NCBI GenBank assembly: GCA_963798775.1
Contig: CAWCUK010000001.1
Coordinates: 62,001-126,000, forward strand
Direction: 5' to 3'
Length of the DNA: 64,000 nucleotides
Source of the DNA: CAWCUK01 sp963798775
Lineage (GTDB): Bacteria > Bacteroidota > Ignavibacteria > Ignavibacteriales > Ignavibacteriaceae
Part shown: piece by piece, positions 54,889 through 63,742 of the stretch
Layout of the letters: the number at the start of each line of letters is the position of its first letter
Position numbering within the stretch: the stretch's first letter is position 1
The notes under the pieces: generated by a model
Seen by the model: only the letters and a program-made list of their open reading frames with translations
Told to the model about the DNA's origin: nothing
Databases searched by the model: none
Position numbers and translations under genes: made by a program

Positions 54889-55296
54889 TTATTCAATGGT
54901 AAAAACGGAATTATAATTCTTTAAAAGTTGACAAATTGAACGGCAAAACTTTTTAACATTAGGATTTTCTTCATTTTGAGCCGCATTTTTTATAGTTTCC
55001 AAACTTTTTTCATCACCGATTTTATAAAGAGTTAGAACAGCCATCATTTTTGTATTTTCCGATTTGCAGCTTTCTAAAACTTTAATAATGTTATTGACAA
55101 CCTCATTTATTTTATAATTTCCGGCTTGAAGCATTGAACTCTGACAAAGCTGTTCGTTTTCGGAATTTATTCCTTCTTTAAGATTAATTAAACTACTTTT
55201 AGTTAAATTAACCGTAATTATACTAGTTTGTGGATAAATAGTTGAAGAAAGAAAGCAACCCGTATATAATAACAATAAATAAAATTTTGTTTTCAT
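54889..55296 (-). CDS. Small exported HEAT-like repeat protein, unknown function
   Basis: 135 aa from ATG 55296, chosen because GGGGAGACGGT stands before it; an earlier in-frame ATG 24 bp upstream adds only MKFKRGDG. Signal peptide MKTKFYLLLLYTGCFLSSTIY-PQ. The mature part is alpha-helical with a HEAT/ARM-like pattern: MMAVLTLYKIGDEKSLETIKNAA and NPNVKKFCRSICQLL. The cysteine in YTGCFL could mark a lipoprotein, but the +1/-3 context is poor. I do not recognise a named family. Confidence 0.65.
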   Translation of the reverse strand: MKTKFYLLLLYTGCFLSSTIYPQTSIITVNLTKSSLINLKEGINSENEQLCQSSMLQAGNYKINEVVNNIIKVLESCKSENTKMMAVLTLYKIGDEKSLETIKNAAQNEENPNVKKFCRSICQLLKNYNSVFTIE

Positions 55297-55396
55297 ACCG
55301 TCTCCCCGTTTAAATTTCAACTATTATATAATATTTATCCGGCGGAATGAAAACAAAATTTACACATTTGGTTATTTATATAAACCAAAGGCTTAA

Positions 55397-55846
55397 TTAT
55401 GTACTTTGGAAACGAAGAGATTCTTTACGAACCATATTTCTAAACTGATCATAGACAAATTTTAGGCTAAAATATTGTCTGGAAATAATAGGGATTACTT
55501 CCCAAAGTATTTTTCCGTTCATAGCTCTAAAATATTTATCAACTAAAATATCTCCGGTTTTTTCACACTCATGAATTAAATCGGAGGTATCTTCCGTAAA
55601 ATTAAAATCGATTGTAACATGTTCTTGAGGATTATAAAAACCTTTCCAATCACCGCCTAATCTAACAACTTCCGATTTTAATTTCGCTGTAGATTCTTCT
55701 AATTGATCGGTAAAATTTTTTAATGCTTCCCTCAAATGATTCTCATTGATTTCATTGCAAGCAGAATTAAAAAGCTGCCTGCCCCGCGAACTTAAATATA
55801 TCAAATCTTTAAGAATTGAAATCGAATTGTTCTTAATAGTCTCCAT
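55397..55846 (-). CDS. DUF2383/PA2169-like four-helix-bundle protein
   Basis: 149 aa. A short ferritin-like helical bundle: ILKDLIYLSSRGRQLFNSAC, ALKNFTDQLEESTAKLKSEV, then VRLGGDWKGF, the conserved loop of the family, and DLIHECEKTGDILVDKYFRAM. Metal-binding Glu/His positions of true ferritins are not all visible. Start ATG 55846 with GGGAG 8 nt before it; a GTG just upstream is possible. Function of the family is not known to me beyond a link with stress-related genes. Confidence 0.7.
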   Translation of the reverse strand: METIKNNSISILKDLIYLSSRGRQLFNSACNEINENHLREALKNFTDQLEESTAKLKSEVVRLGGDWKGFYNPQEHVTIDFNFTEDTSDLIHECEKTGDILVDKYFRAMNGKILWEVIPIISRQYFSLKFVYDQFRNMVRKESLRFQST

Positions 55847-55849
55847 CAC

Positions 55850-56357
55850 ATCTACTCCCTGTTATTTTTACTCAACTAAGTATGTTAATTAGCAGTAAAA
55901 TTAGATTCCTTTTACCTCTCTTTTTTATTCTATTTGCATGATTAAGGAAATTGAACTTTATAAACAAGATAATAAATCTGCTACAAAATTATTTTGCCGA
56001 AGTCAACACGAAACCTTTTTTCTTATAAAATCTTTTGGCCAAAATAAATACAAGACCTAAACCCGCCTTACTTAATATCCTTATCATTCATATTTTTTTT
56101 ATCTTTTTTCATTTTTTTATCTTGTAAGGCTTAACTCTTTAAAATATCTTTTGATCCGTTTGGATTAATAAGCAAATAAACTATTGAACCTAAATATTAA
56201 GGAGAATTATAAAAATTCTGGTTTTACTGGATTATTTTTTTATTCCGGACCGGATTATTCGGAGTGAAACTTTAGGAACGCAATTTTTTGTAAATTACGC
56301 TTTGCATTTTAACCATATTATAAAACTTAATCAAGCAGAATTGTTGTAAATAAATTG
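55850..56357. other. Intergenic region, no gene supported
   Basis: 508 bp, very AT-rich. It contains one 40-codon plus-strand ORF (about 55938-56060) of ordinary composition with no ribosome site or homology that I can see. The region should hold the promoter for the DUF2383 gene. Confidence 0.4.
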
Positions 56358-56786
56358 TTATTTCATTTTTCGGTATAAGCCAACAACTACGCCAATAATT
56401 TTAAAATTACCATCATTCTCATCAACAATTATAGGATTAAAACCGGTATTTTCGGAGAGAAGTTCAATAATATTTTCCCTTTTACGAAAACGTTTTATTA
56501 AAACAGCATTATTAATAATAACCACAATAAGCTGATTATTTTGGGGAGAGAGATTAGGATTTACAATAACAATATCATTCTCAAAAATAAAAGCATCTTT
56601 CAAACTGTTCCCTTTTACCCGCATCAAAAAAGAATCTTTTGGCAGATGAATAACCGAAGGAAGTTCAATTGAATCAATTATTGTTTGATAAATATCTGTA
56701 GGAGAGCCGGCAGCGGCAATACCCTGAACCGGATGAGTTTTATAAAATAAATTGCTTATTATATTTTGCGAAATGAGCTTCTTCAT
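56358..56786 (-). CDS. UmuD-like S24 peptidase (LexA/UmuD family)
   Basis: 142 aa, no HTH domain. The layout parallels E. coli UmuD nearly residue for residue: self-cleavage site Ala26-Gly27 in VQGIAAAGSPTD (UmuD: 24-25), nucleophile Ser61 in MRVKGNSLKDAF (UmuD Ser60), and Lys98 in AVLIKRF (UmuD Lys97). GDS is GNS here. Known role: RecA-stimulated self-cleavage, then partner of the UmuC polymerase in error-prone repair. No umuC is next to it. It lies 53 bp upstream of... the PAS/receiver gene is on the other side (56840-60361), transcribed toward it in the same direction. Confidence 0.85.
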   Translation of the reverse strand: MKKLISQNIISNLFYKTHPVQGIAAAGSPTDIYQTIIDSIELPSVIHLPKDSFLMRVKGNSLKDAFIFENDIVIVNPNLSPQNNQLIVVIINNAVLIKRFRKRENIIELLSENTGFNPIIVDENDGNFKIIGVVVGLYRKMK

Positions 56787-56839
56787 AAATTACTTAAGAA
56801 AGCTTAGTGATATAAAGAGAAGAAAAACGCGGCTTAAAA

Positions 56840-59800
56840 TTAAAGCCGCATTAAGAATATTTTTTCGAGAGAATCAATTATTTTTTCACGGAAAATAGGT
56901 TTAGATATAAAATCATTAAATCCGGTTGCTATAAATTTTTCTTTATCGCCCGGAAGCACATAAGCGGTAACGGCAACAATCGGAATATTTTCATAATTCG
57001 GCATTTTGTGAATAATTTTAAGCGCGTCCAATCCGTTATATTCTCCTTGAAGATTTATATCCATAACGATAAAATCAAAATTATGTGTATCAAGCAGCGG
57101 AAGCGCTTCTTCAAAACTTACCGCAAATTTTATCTCCTTTAATTCCTTCATCTGCACTTTAAATAGAATTTGTGAATCAACCTGATCTTCAATATATAGA
57201 CAAGAAAGGTTAGAGAGATTTAATTTATCGCTTGAATTACCGGAGTTTTGTCTCTGCGTTTTCTGTTCCATTGAAGAGATTATTTTCGCTTCTTCCTCGG
57301 TTATTTCATCATCTTCATCATCGGAATCATACTGATCGATTTCATGTTCAATTACAGGTTCCTGGTATTCAAAATCGCCTTCCGATTCTTCTAAAAATTC
57401 TTCCGGTTCGTCAGGTTTTACTTCTTCAAAAATCTCTTCTTCAGTTTCATCTTTTATTTGTTCTAACGGTACTTGTTTTTTTATCGATTTCCCTGTTTCA
57501 GATTTTTTTTGATCCTCTTTTAATTGTTTATTTTCCTTTTCTTCTGCCGAAAGTTTTTCTTCTTGCGGCGGCTGTTCTTCGGGAGTTTCTTCTTCTATTA
57601 TTTCCGGTTCGGCAATATTTATTTGCTGTGAATATTCTATCGGAAATATAAAACCATAATCTGTTTTACCGTCTTTTTGATAAATCTCAAAACTGCCTTT
57701 TAATAAATTCAAGAGTGATTTTGCGAGGCCGGCAGAAAGTTTTGAAATACCGAATTCCTTTATAACCGAACTATCGTTTTTTTGGAAGATATTTTTTAAA
57801 CTTTCAAAAATATGAGGCGAAACGGCAGAATAGCTGTCCTTAAAAGTAACAATGAAATTATTTTCTTCATACGGAAAAGCTGAAAAATAAATTTTCTTTT
57901 TCTTGCTGATATGAGAAACAACATTCATTAAAATTACAACAAGACTTTGGAATTTGGATAAATCTGAATGAAATTTTAATGAAGAAGAAATACGTCCATA
58001 AGCAAATTCAATATGTTTGCTATTTTTCATCTGCTCGGTTTCTTCTTGAAGATGATCTATAATTTCGGTAATACTTATTTCCGAAACATTCATTTCAACA
58101 GCCTGCTGCTGGATTGCGGAATATTCCATAACAGAATTCATTGTATCAATTAAACGAATTCTATTTTGGTTTATAATATCAGCGGCTTCTTTTTGATCAT
58201 CATCGGGAGAGTTAATCCCATCTACCAGTTCCTGTACAAAACCGATTATTACATTTATCGGAGTTAAAATTTCGTGAAATACATTGCCCAAAAATTCTTT
58301 GTTGTTATTTTTAGCGGGCGTTTCTTTTACGGATAAAGGTTTTTCAACTACAACTTGATTAAGAACTTCAACCGGAACTTCTTTAATAATTTCAACTTCC
58401 TTAATTACTTCTCTAATTTCCGGTTCAGTTTTTATCTTCGGCTTGGCTATAATTGTGAATGATTCAATTTCAGAATTATAATTAAAAACCGGAGTCGCGG
58501 TAAGTTCAACTTCCGCAAAATTATTTTCTTCTTTTTTTAAACCGACGGATAAAGTAATAACATCTTTCGCATTAGAATGAAATATTGAAGTGTTTACCGT
58601 ACCTCTATCATCATCTTTAGCAAGCGCGGTAAAAGATGTATTTGCTAAATCTTCGCGGCTGCGTTTCAGCCAATGTGAAACCGCTTTATTTGAAAAAGTA
58701 ATAAAGCCGCTATTATCAGTAATAAAAACCATGTCATCGGTATTATCAAAAACGGCTTTAAATAGTTGATTTTTCTTTTCTAATTCCAGTTTTTCGGAAA
58801 CTTCTCTAATTATATTAAAATGCGCCTCATTATCATTAAACATAAAGGGAAGCCGGCTTATTTCTACAAAAACAAAAGTGCCGTCTTTCTTTTTATGTTT
58901 ATATGGTCCAATAAATTTTCCTTCTTTTTCGGTTCCTCTTGAAGAGTCCAGCAAGGTTTGAATATCTTCAGGCGTATAAAGATCGGTTAAATCCATCCGG
59001 AGAAATTCATCTTTGCTGTAACCATAAAGCTTTAATGCTTTATCATTCACTTCAAGAAATCTTAAATTTTCAGCATCATATATAAAGATGGGTTCCGGAT
59101 TATTTTTAATTAAGACTTCAAACATTCTTCCTCTACTTTTTATCAGTTTTTCAAGATCAAATTCAGTTTCAGTTTCTTCAATTAATACTGTAACACCGAA
59201 AAATTGCTCCTTACCAACAAAAACTTTGCTAAGAGTTGTATTTAAACCTTTTCGCTGTTTTCCTTGATCTTTTAAACCATTAAGTTCAAAATTTTCTTCT
59301 AATTTCGGAGAATCAATAAACTGTTTAACTTTTTCGGTAAAAATCTCAGGCAGAGCAACATGATCTAAATTTTTATCTTTCAGTTTATCAACTTCTACAT
59401 TAAATAATTTACAAAATTCCTTATTTACTTGCTTAAAATACTGTAATTGATCTATTACGGCAAAAGCTTGCGAAATGTTTTTAACTACATTTAAAAACTT
59501 CTCAAAAACTTCGTTTGAAATTATTTCACTATTAAATTCCGCCTTTGAAAAAGCAATACCCACAACGGCGGTTAAATTATTTTCAGTGTCACTTAAAGGA
59601 ATTTCAATTGTTTTATAATTTTCGGCGGAAATTCCTTTAACAGGAATTCCTTCTAAAATAATTGTATTTAGAGAACTTTTTAAATAATTCTGTATTGATG
59701 AATGAAATTCTTGTAAAAATTCATGAATAAATAGTTTTTCAGGCTTTCCTTCTATCTGAGAATTTTTTAATCCCAAACTTCTGGAAAATTTATTATTAAC

Positions 59801-60361
59801 CAAAATTAAATTATTATTTAAATCTTTCACCCAGAAATATTCATCAAGCTGATTGATTTTTTTTCTTACTTTTTCTTTACCGATAAAAGTAAAAGGATAA
59901 AGAGATTTTATTTCATTTAAAACCTCAACAAGCTCGAGATGATTAATTATATTTTTAACATCATCGCTATTTACCTCCAGTTGAAAAGCACCTTGCTGAG
60001 TTATTTGATTTACATGTTCTCTAAAAGTACAAAATACAAAATTTTCATTGTCTTCATGGTAAGAATTAATAATAAGTTTAATCCGAATTTCATTGCCGTT
60101 TTTTAAAAGAAGCGATACATCATTTTCAAAAAATTTTTTACTTGCTACAACATCTATAATAATTTGATTTATTTTTTCGGAAGATTGCCCGTCAAAAATA
60201 TCGAAAATATTGCCGGAACTTATACTATCTAAAGATAATAATGAGGAAGCCTCTTTATTGGCAGATAATATGTTCCCATTTTGGTCGAGCACCAAGAAAG
60301 GATTTTTAATATTCTCATTGATTGCTGAGAAAAGATTAGTATTTATTTTGTAGGCAGTCAA
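56840..60361 (-). CDS. Multi-PAS hybrid kinase-like protein with degenerate ATPase and C-terminal receiver
   Basis: 1173 aa, soluble. Five or so PAS domains occupy about 1-640 (for example NNPEPIFIYDAENLRFLEVN, NTDDMVFITDNSGFITFSNK). A Glu/Val-rich linker leads to a HisKA helix with the His in LGNVFHEILTPINVIIGF (about 690). The following ATPase-like domain lacks normal N, G1 and G2 boxes: the N box is ILMNVVSHISKKK and the DxGxG place reads FKDSYSAVS. A long acidic linker (about 930-1040, mostly E/D) precedes a good receiver with SLSCLYIED-like start, Asp in FIVMDINLQGE, and Lys in DFISKPIF. It probably cannot autophosphorylate, and may accept signal from another kinase. Confidence 0.85.
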   Translation of the reverse strand: MTAYKINTNLFSAINENIKNPFLVLDQNGNILSANKEASSLLSLDSISSGNIFDIFDGQSSEKINQIIIDVVASKKFFENDVSLLLKNGNEIRIKLIINSYHEDNENFVFCTFREHVNQITQQGAFQLEVNSDDVKNIINHLELVEVLNEIKSLYPFTFIGKEKVRKKINQLDEYFWVKDLNNNLILVNNKFSRSLGLKNSQIEGKPEKLFIHEFLQEFHSSIQNYLKSSLNTIILEGIPVKGISAENYKTIEIPLSDTENNLTAVVGIAFSKAEFNSEIISNEVFEKFLNVVKNISQAFAVIDQLQYFKQVNKEFCKLFNVEVDKLKDKNLDHVALPEIFTEKVKQFIDSPKLEENFELNGLKDQGKQRKGLNTTLSKVFVGKEQFFGVTVLIEETETEFDLEKLIKSRGRMFEVLIKNNPEPIFIYDAENLRFLEVNDKALKLYGYSKDEFLRMDLTDLYTPEDIQTLLDSSRGTEKEGKFIGPYKHKKKDGTFVFVEISRLPFMFNDNEAHFNIIREVSEKLELEKKNQLFKAVFDNTDDMVFITDNSGFITFSNKAVSHWLKRSREDLANTSFTALAKDDDRGTVNTSIFHSNAKDVITLSVGLKKEENNFAEVELTATPVFNYNSEIESFTIIAKPKIKTEPEIREVIKEVEIIKEVPVEVLNQVVVEKPLSVKETPAKNNNKEFLGNVFHEILTPINVIIGFVQELVDGINSPDDDQKEAADIINQNRIRLIDTMNSVMEYSAIQQQAVEMNVSEISITEIIDHLQEETEQMKNSKHIEFAYGRISSSLKFHSDLSKFQSLVVILMNVVSHISKKKKIYFSAFPYEENNFIVTFKDSYSAVSPHIFESLKNIFQKNDSSVIKEFGISKLSAGLAKSLLNLLKGSFEIYQKDGKTDYGFIFPIEYSQQINIAEPEIIEEETPEEQPPQEEKLSAEEKENKQLKEDQKKSETGKSIKKQVPLEQIKDETEEEIFEEVKPDEPEEFLEESEGDFEYQEPVIEHEIDQYDSDDEDDEITEEEAKIISSMEQKTQRQNSGNSSDKLNLSNLSCLYIEDQVDSQILFKVQMKELKEIKFAVSFEEALPLLDTHNFDFIVMDINLQGEYNGLDALKIIHKMPNYENIPIVAVTAYVLPGDKEKFIATGFNDFISKPIFREKIIDSLEKIFLMRL

Positions 60362-60444
60362 AAAACTTTCTATATAAACTGGAATATAAATTTACTAATT
60401 ATTTCAAAAAACTTATAAGAAATTCGCAAAAAGCAGAAAATAAA

Positions 60445-61710
60445 TTACAGTTGAATGCTTATTATATTTGAATAACCGGAAGAATAACTAGTATCACCGG
60501 TTTTAACTCTATAAAAATATTTATGGCCCGTGTATACCGTATTATCTTGAAAAGAATTAAGATAACCTTCAGCCTCGCCAATTAAAATATAACTTCCGTT
60601 ATCCATTTTTCTTTCTATTTGAAAAGAAGCATAATGAGAATCATTATCTTTCCATTTTACTTCAACAATTCCCGTCGAAATACTTAAAACAGATTCTAAA
60701 GTAGGAGTTGATAAAACATATAAAGGTGTTTTAACATAAACCTGATCAGACCATGATGAATCAGCGCTTGAAATAGCTTTAATACGATAAAAGAATTCAG
60801 CACCTGCCGATATTCCGTTTGCGCTGTCGGTATATTCAGTAATATTTCTATTTACAATTGCAATTGAAGAAAAATTAGTATATGAAGTTTTTCTTTCAAT
60901 CTTAAAATAATTTTCATTTGTGCTGTTATCCGTCCAGAGTAATTTTACAATATTAGTACTAGTTGCCGTGGCGGTTAAATTAGTCGGAGCCGGAACCTTT
61001 TCAGAACCTCCTGTACCGGCGGTATTAATAACCTCGGAAAATGGCGAAGCGCCCCAAGTGTTAACGCTTCTAATTTTATAATAATAGGAAATAGAGCTGT
61101 TTAAATTTTCATCATTGATGTTGAAGGTCTTCGGGTCCGAAGTTAAATGAAGTTTAAAATCCCCGCCCATACCTTCCCTTCTCCAGATTTCAAATCCAGT
61201 TGTATTGGAGAATGAAGAATCCTTCCAAGACAAATTGATGGTAGTTGAAGTTAATTTTGTAATAACAAGATTATAGGGAATTTTAGGAAGATCTTTTTTA
61301 ACAGTTACATAAATATTAGAAACGGTATCACTATGAACATTAACACCGTTCTTATCATAATAAATTAAATAAAAACTTAAAGATTTATTGATTAAAGTTG
61401 AATCAAGATCAATATACACATCGGGATTCGCGTTAGAAGCCGTAGGTTTATAACTATTCTGAAAATCGCCGTTGATATAAAGTTCAACTAAATTTACTCC
61501 TTGTGCCGCCGTTGTTTGATAATTTATTTTATATCTTCCGTAGCTTAAAGTATCGTGTGATTGAGGACTATCTATTTTTATGTTTATTTTCTCGCCATTG
61601 GAATTTGTGGCCGAAGTGCCGTATGGACTTGTCGCAGAACTTACACATCCCGCAATGAGAAAGGATAAAACAGATATTGCAGATAATATTTTGTAATACA
61701 ACTTATTCAT
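60445..61710 (-). CDS. Lipoprotein with Ig-like and three fibronectin type III domains
   Basis: 421 aa from ATG 61710 with AGGA upstream; a TTG two codons earlier is less likely. Lipobox SFLIAGC with Cys22 predicts a lipoprotein. After an Ig-like domain (about 38-135; IDSPQSHDTLSYGRYKINY) come three FN3 repeats (about 145-235, 240-330, 335-421), each with WxD/WKDN and YYYK/FYRIK/FYRVK strands such as LTATATSTNIVKLLWTDNST. No catalytic motif. Likely an adhesive or polysaccharide-associated surface protein. It follows the deacetylase-like gene at 134 bp, with a terminator between. Confidence 0.85.
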   Translation of the reverse strand: MNKLYYKILSAISVLSFLIAGCVSSATSPYGTSATNSNGEKINIKIDSPQSHDTLSYGRYKINYQTTAAQGVNLVELYINGDFQNSYKPTASNANPDVYIDLDSTLINKSLSFYLIYYDKNGVNVHSDTVSNIYVTVKKDLPKIPYNLVITKLTSTTINLSWKDSSFSNTTGFEIWRREGMGGDFKLHLTSDPKTFNINDENLNSSISYYYKIRSVNTWGASPFSEVINTAGTGGSEKVPAPTNLTATATSTNIVKLLWTDNSTNENYFKIERKTSYTNFSSIAIVNRNITEYTDSANGISAGAEFFYRIKAISSADSSWSDQVYVKTPLYVLSTPTLESVLSISTGIVEVKWKDNDSHYASFQIERKMDNGSYILIGEAEGYLNSFQDNTVYTGHKYFYRVKTGDTSYSSGYSNIISIQL

Positions 61711-61787
61711 CACCAATCCTAGTTTTCAAAATGAAGTTTTATCTAATTCCCCTAACTTTGTTATAATTATTTTTTTCCGGTAAAATA

Positions 61788-61822
61788 AAGCAGGCTTTCC
61801 TATCGAAAGACAAGGAAAGCCT
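61788..61822 (-). terminator. Terminator of the 61844-63742 gene
   Basis: On the minus strand AGGCTTTCCT (61822-61813) pairs perfectly with AGGAAAGCCT (61801-61792), followed by GCTTTATTTT. Confidence 0.85.
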
Positions 61823-61843
61823 ACTTCGCCCTCCAACTAAAAA

Positions 61844-63742
61844 TTAAGCATTGGGTTTATAATAATCGATGTAATACGTACGAGATTCCGACGGCGTTAA
61901 ATCGTTTATATAAACAAGTACTACATTTTTTTCTTTATCAAATTCAAACCGAGCTTCCTTAGTTCCGATAATCTCGGCGCTTAAAGAAACATTAACTGCT
62001 TTATCATTTAAATCAAGCTGTATAACTAATCTATCAACAGTTTCTTTTCCCGGATTTGAAACGGTTACAGCAATTCTTGTATCGCCTCTTTTAATTGTTT
62101 TAACCTCTACATAACTCTTCTTTGACCACCATTTTTCAATATCATAAGCTGTAGTTATCCAAAAATTTTTCTTTTTCAAATCCTTTATAATATTATGAAC
62201 GACTTCTACATTATCCTTTTTGCATTGATATTCGGTATGAAGCTTCATTATGTACATTCCGCCTTCAAAAAGAACTCTATCCACATCTTCCTGGTAAGTA
62301 TAAAATTGATAATCCGGAACGGTTAAACCAAAATCTCTTATAACCTCATAATCATCCCGCGCGGTTTTTGTCATCCCGACAATAATACTATCGCCTCTAA
62401 CCATTGTGTTGGGAACGGAACGATCCGTTAAAGAATCAGTAATAATATATTTATATTTTGCGGCAACAAGCGCTTGAACAGTATTCTGATCAAATAAACC
62501 ATAATAAGGAATCGCACCCAAAACAGGCTTATGTGTAATTGATTCTAAAATAGATTTTGAGCTTTTTAATTTTTCCAACTGAAGGTCATAATCATTTAAA
62601 GAATTTATAGTATCATTAACCGATGATAAATATCCTACATCTACCAATGAACCTACTGTACCGTATCCGGTTAAACTTTTAATAAGATTTTTATTCTGCT
62701 GCGCCTCATTCGGATTAACGAAAAATGAAGCGTCAACCTTAGATTTTTTAAGTATCGGCAGCAAGTTTTTTATATTTTCAGCCTCTTCTGAAACTATAGG
62801 AGTTATAACAGCCGCCGCATCATAATTTGAAGGCCAATCCCTCACATAAGCTATAGGATTATAATTAAGCCAATTTAAGCAGTTGTTGAAAAGCCGATCA
62901 AAATAAATATAATCTTCCTGGGCACCGATTACAGAATTGATTTCAAATCCCATCCAGACGAAACGGCCTTTTCCGTATGAACCATAACAAATGCCGGCAC
63001 TTTTTTTAACTTGCTCCCGCACAAGACCGTTTTCTAAACGATAATTGTACCAGAAACTTGCCTGAGTTGTACGCGGATCTAAAACTTCCGCGGACATGGG
63101 ACGATCCCAAGTAGCAATTTTAAGCGGGAAACCGGTCGGAATATTCGCGGTAATCGGCAGCCCTCCCCGCAAAGTATGAATTTTTGTTACCTCATCCCTT
63201 TCGATTTCTTTTGAAAATTTTAAACCGAAAACTTCCGAAAAGAATTCCCAGCCGCGCCATTTTCCGTCATTAGAATAAGATGCCGTACCGCTGGTTGCAA
63301 AAACACTTCCCCCCTTATTTAAATATTTTTTAAGCTGAATAATTTCTTTATCACTCATTGATCTTGATCCCGGAAGCACTATTATATCATATGAAAAATG
63401 CTTTCCGAGTTCAATTGTTTGGTCGTTTATAACATCATATTTTAGTTTAGAATTATTTAAGAACTTTTCCCATGTAGTTATATTATCATTAAGCCAGGTA
63501 CTGCCTTCCGGAAGCATATTCTCCGTATATTTTGAATAAAGAACTCCCACGCTAGGTTTGCCGCCTAAAAGTACATTTTCTAAAACCTTTGAATCGGGCA
63601 GCAATTCCTTAGCCTGAAACCTGCCGTATACTCCTCTAAGAATATACATGAAGATTAATACAGAGCCGATTAAAATTACAGAACCGGTTAATATGATAAG
63701 AAATTGATTAACGCGGCTCCTTTTGGTACTTTTTATCGCCAC
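61844..63742 (-). CDS. Membrane-anchored protein with amidotransferase-like and polysaccharide-deacetylase-like domains
   Basis: 632 aa. GTG start at 63742, overlapping the preceding gene by 10 bp; GGAG lies 7 nt before it and no closer ATG exists. One N-terminal membrane span (about 14-36; FLIILTGSVILIGSVLIFMYI), so the rest is exported. Residues 60-300 look like a class I glutamine-amidotransferase-like fold (SVGVLYSKYTENM, YDIIVLPGSRSMSD, GGSVFATSG), with no clear Cys nucleophile. Residues 305-530 resemble a NodB deacetylase (NYDAAAVITPIVSEEAENIKN, VDASFFVNPNEA) but without clear metal ligands. The last 80 residues are beta-rich. Substrate unknown; cell-surface glycan handling is inferred. 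Confidence 0.7.
   Translation of the reverse strand: MAIKSTKRSRVNQFLIILTGSVILIGSVLIFMYILRGVYGRFQAKELLPDSKVLENVLLGGKPSVGVLYSKYTENMLPEGSTWLNDNITTWEKFLNNSKLKYDVINDQTIELGKHFSYDIIVLPGSRSMSDKEIIQLKKYLNKGGSVFATSGTASYSNDGKWRGWEFFSEVFGLKFSKEIERDEVTKIHTLRGGLPITANIPTGFPLKIATWDRPMSAEVLDPRTTQASFWYNYRLENGLVREQVKKSAGICYGSYGKGRFVWMGFEINSVIGAQEDYIYFDRLFNNCLNWLNYNPIAYVRDWPSNYDAAAVITPIVSEEAENIKNLLPILKKSKVDASFFVNPNEAQQNKNLIKSLTGYGTVGSLVDVGYLSSVNDTINSLNDYDLQLEKLKSSKSILESITHKPVLGAIPYYGLFDQNTVQALVAAKYKYIITDSLTDRSVPNTMVRGDSIIVGMTKTARDDYEVIRDFGLTVPDYQFYTYQEDVDRVLFEGGMYIMKLHTEYQCKKDNVEVVHNIIKDLKKKNFWITTAYDIEKWWSKKSYVEVKTIKRGDTRIAVTVSNPGKETVDRLVIQLDLNDKAVNVSLSAEIIGTKEARFEFDKEKNVVLVYINDLTPSESRTYYIDYYKPNA

Noticed and set aside
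55938..56060. 40-codon plus-strand ORF MIKEIELYKQDNKS...
   Set aside because: No ribosome binding site, promoter or family; length is expected by chance in a 508-bp gap.
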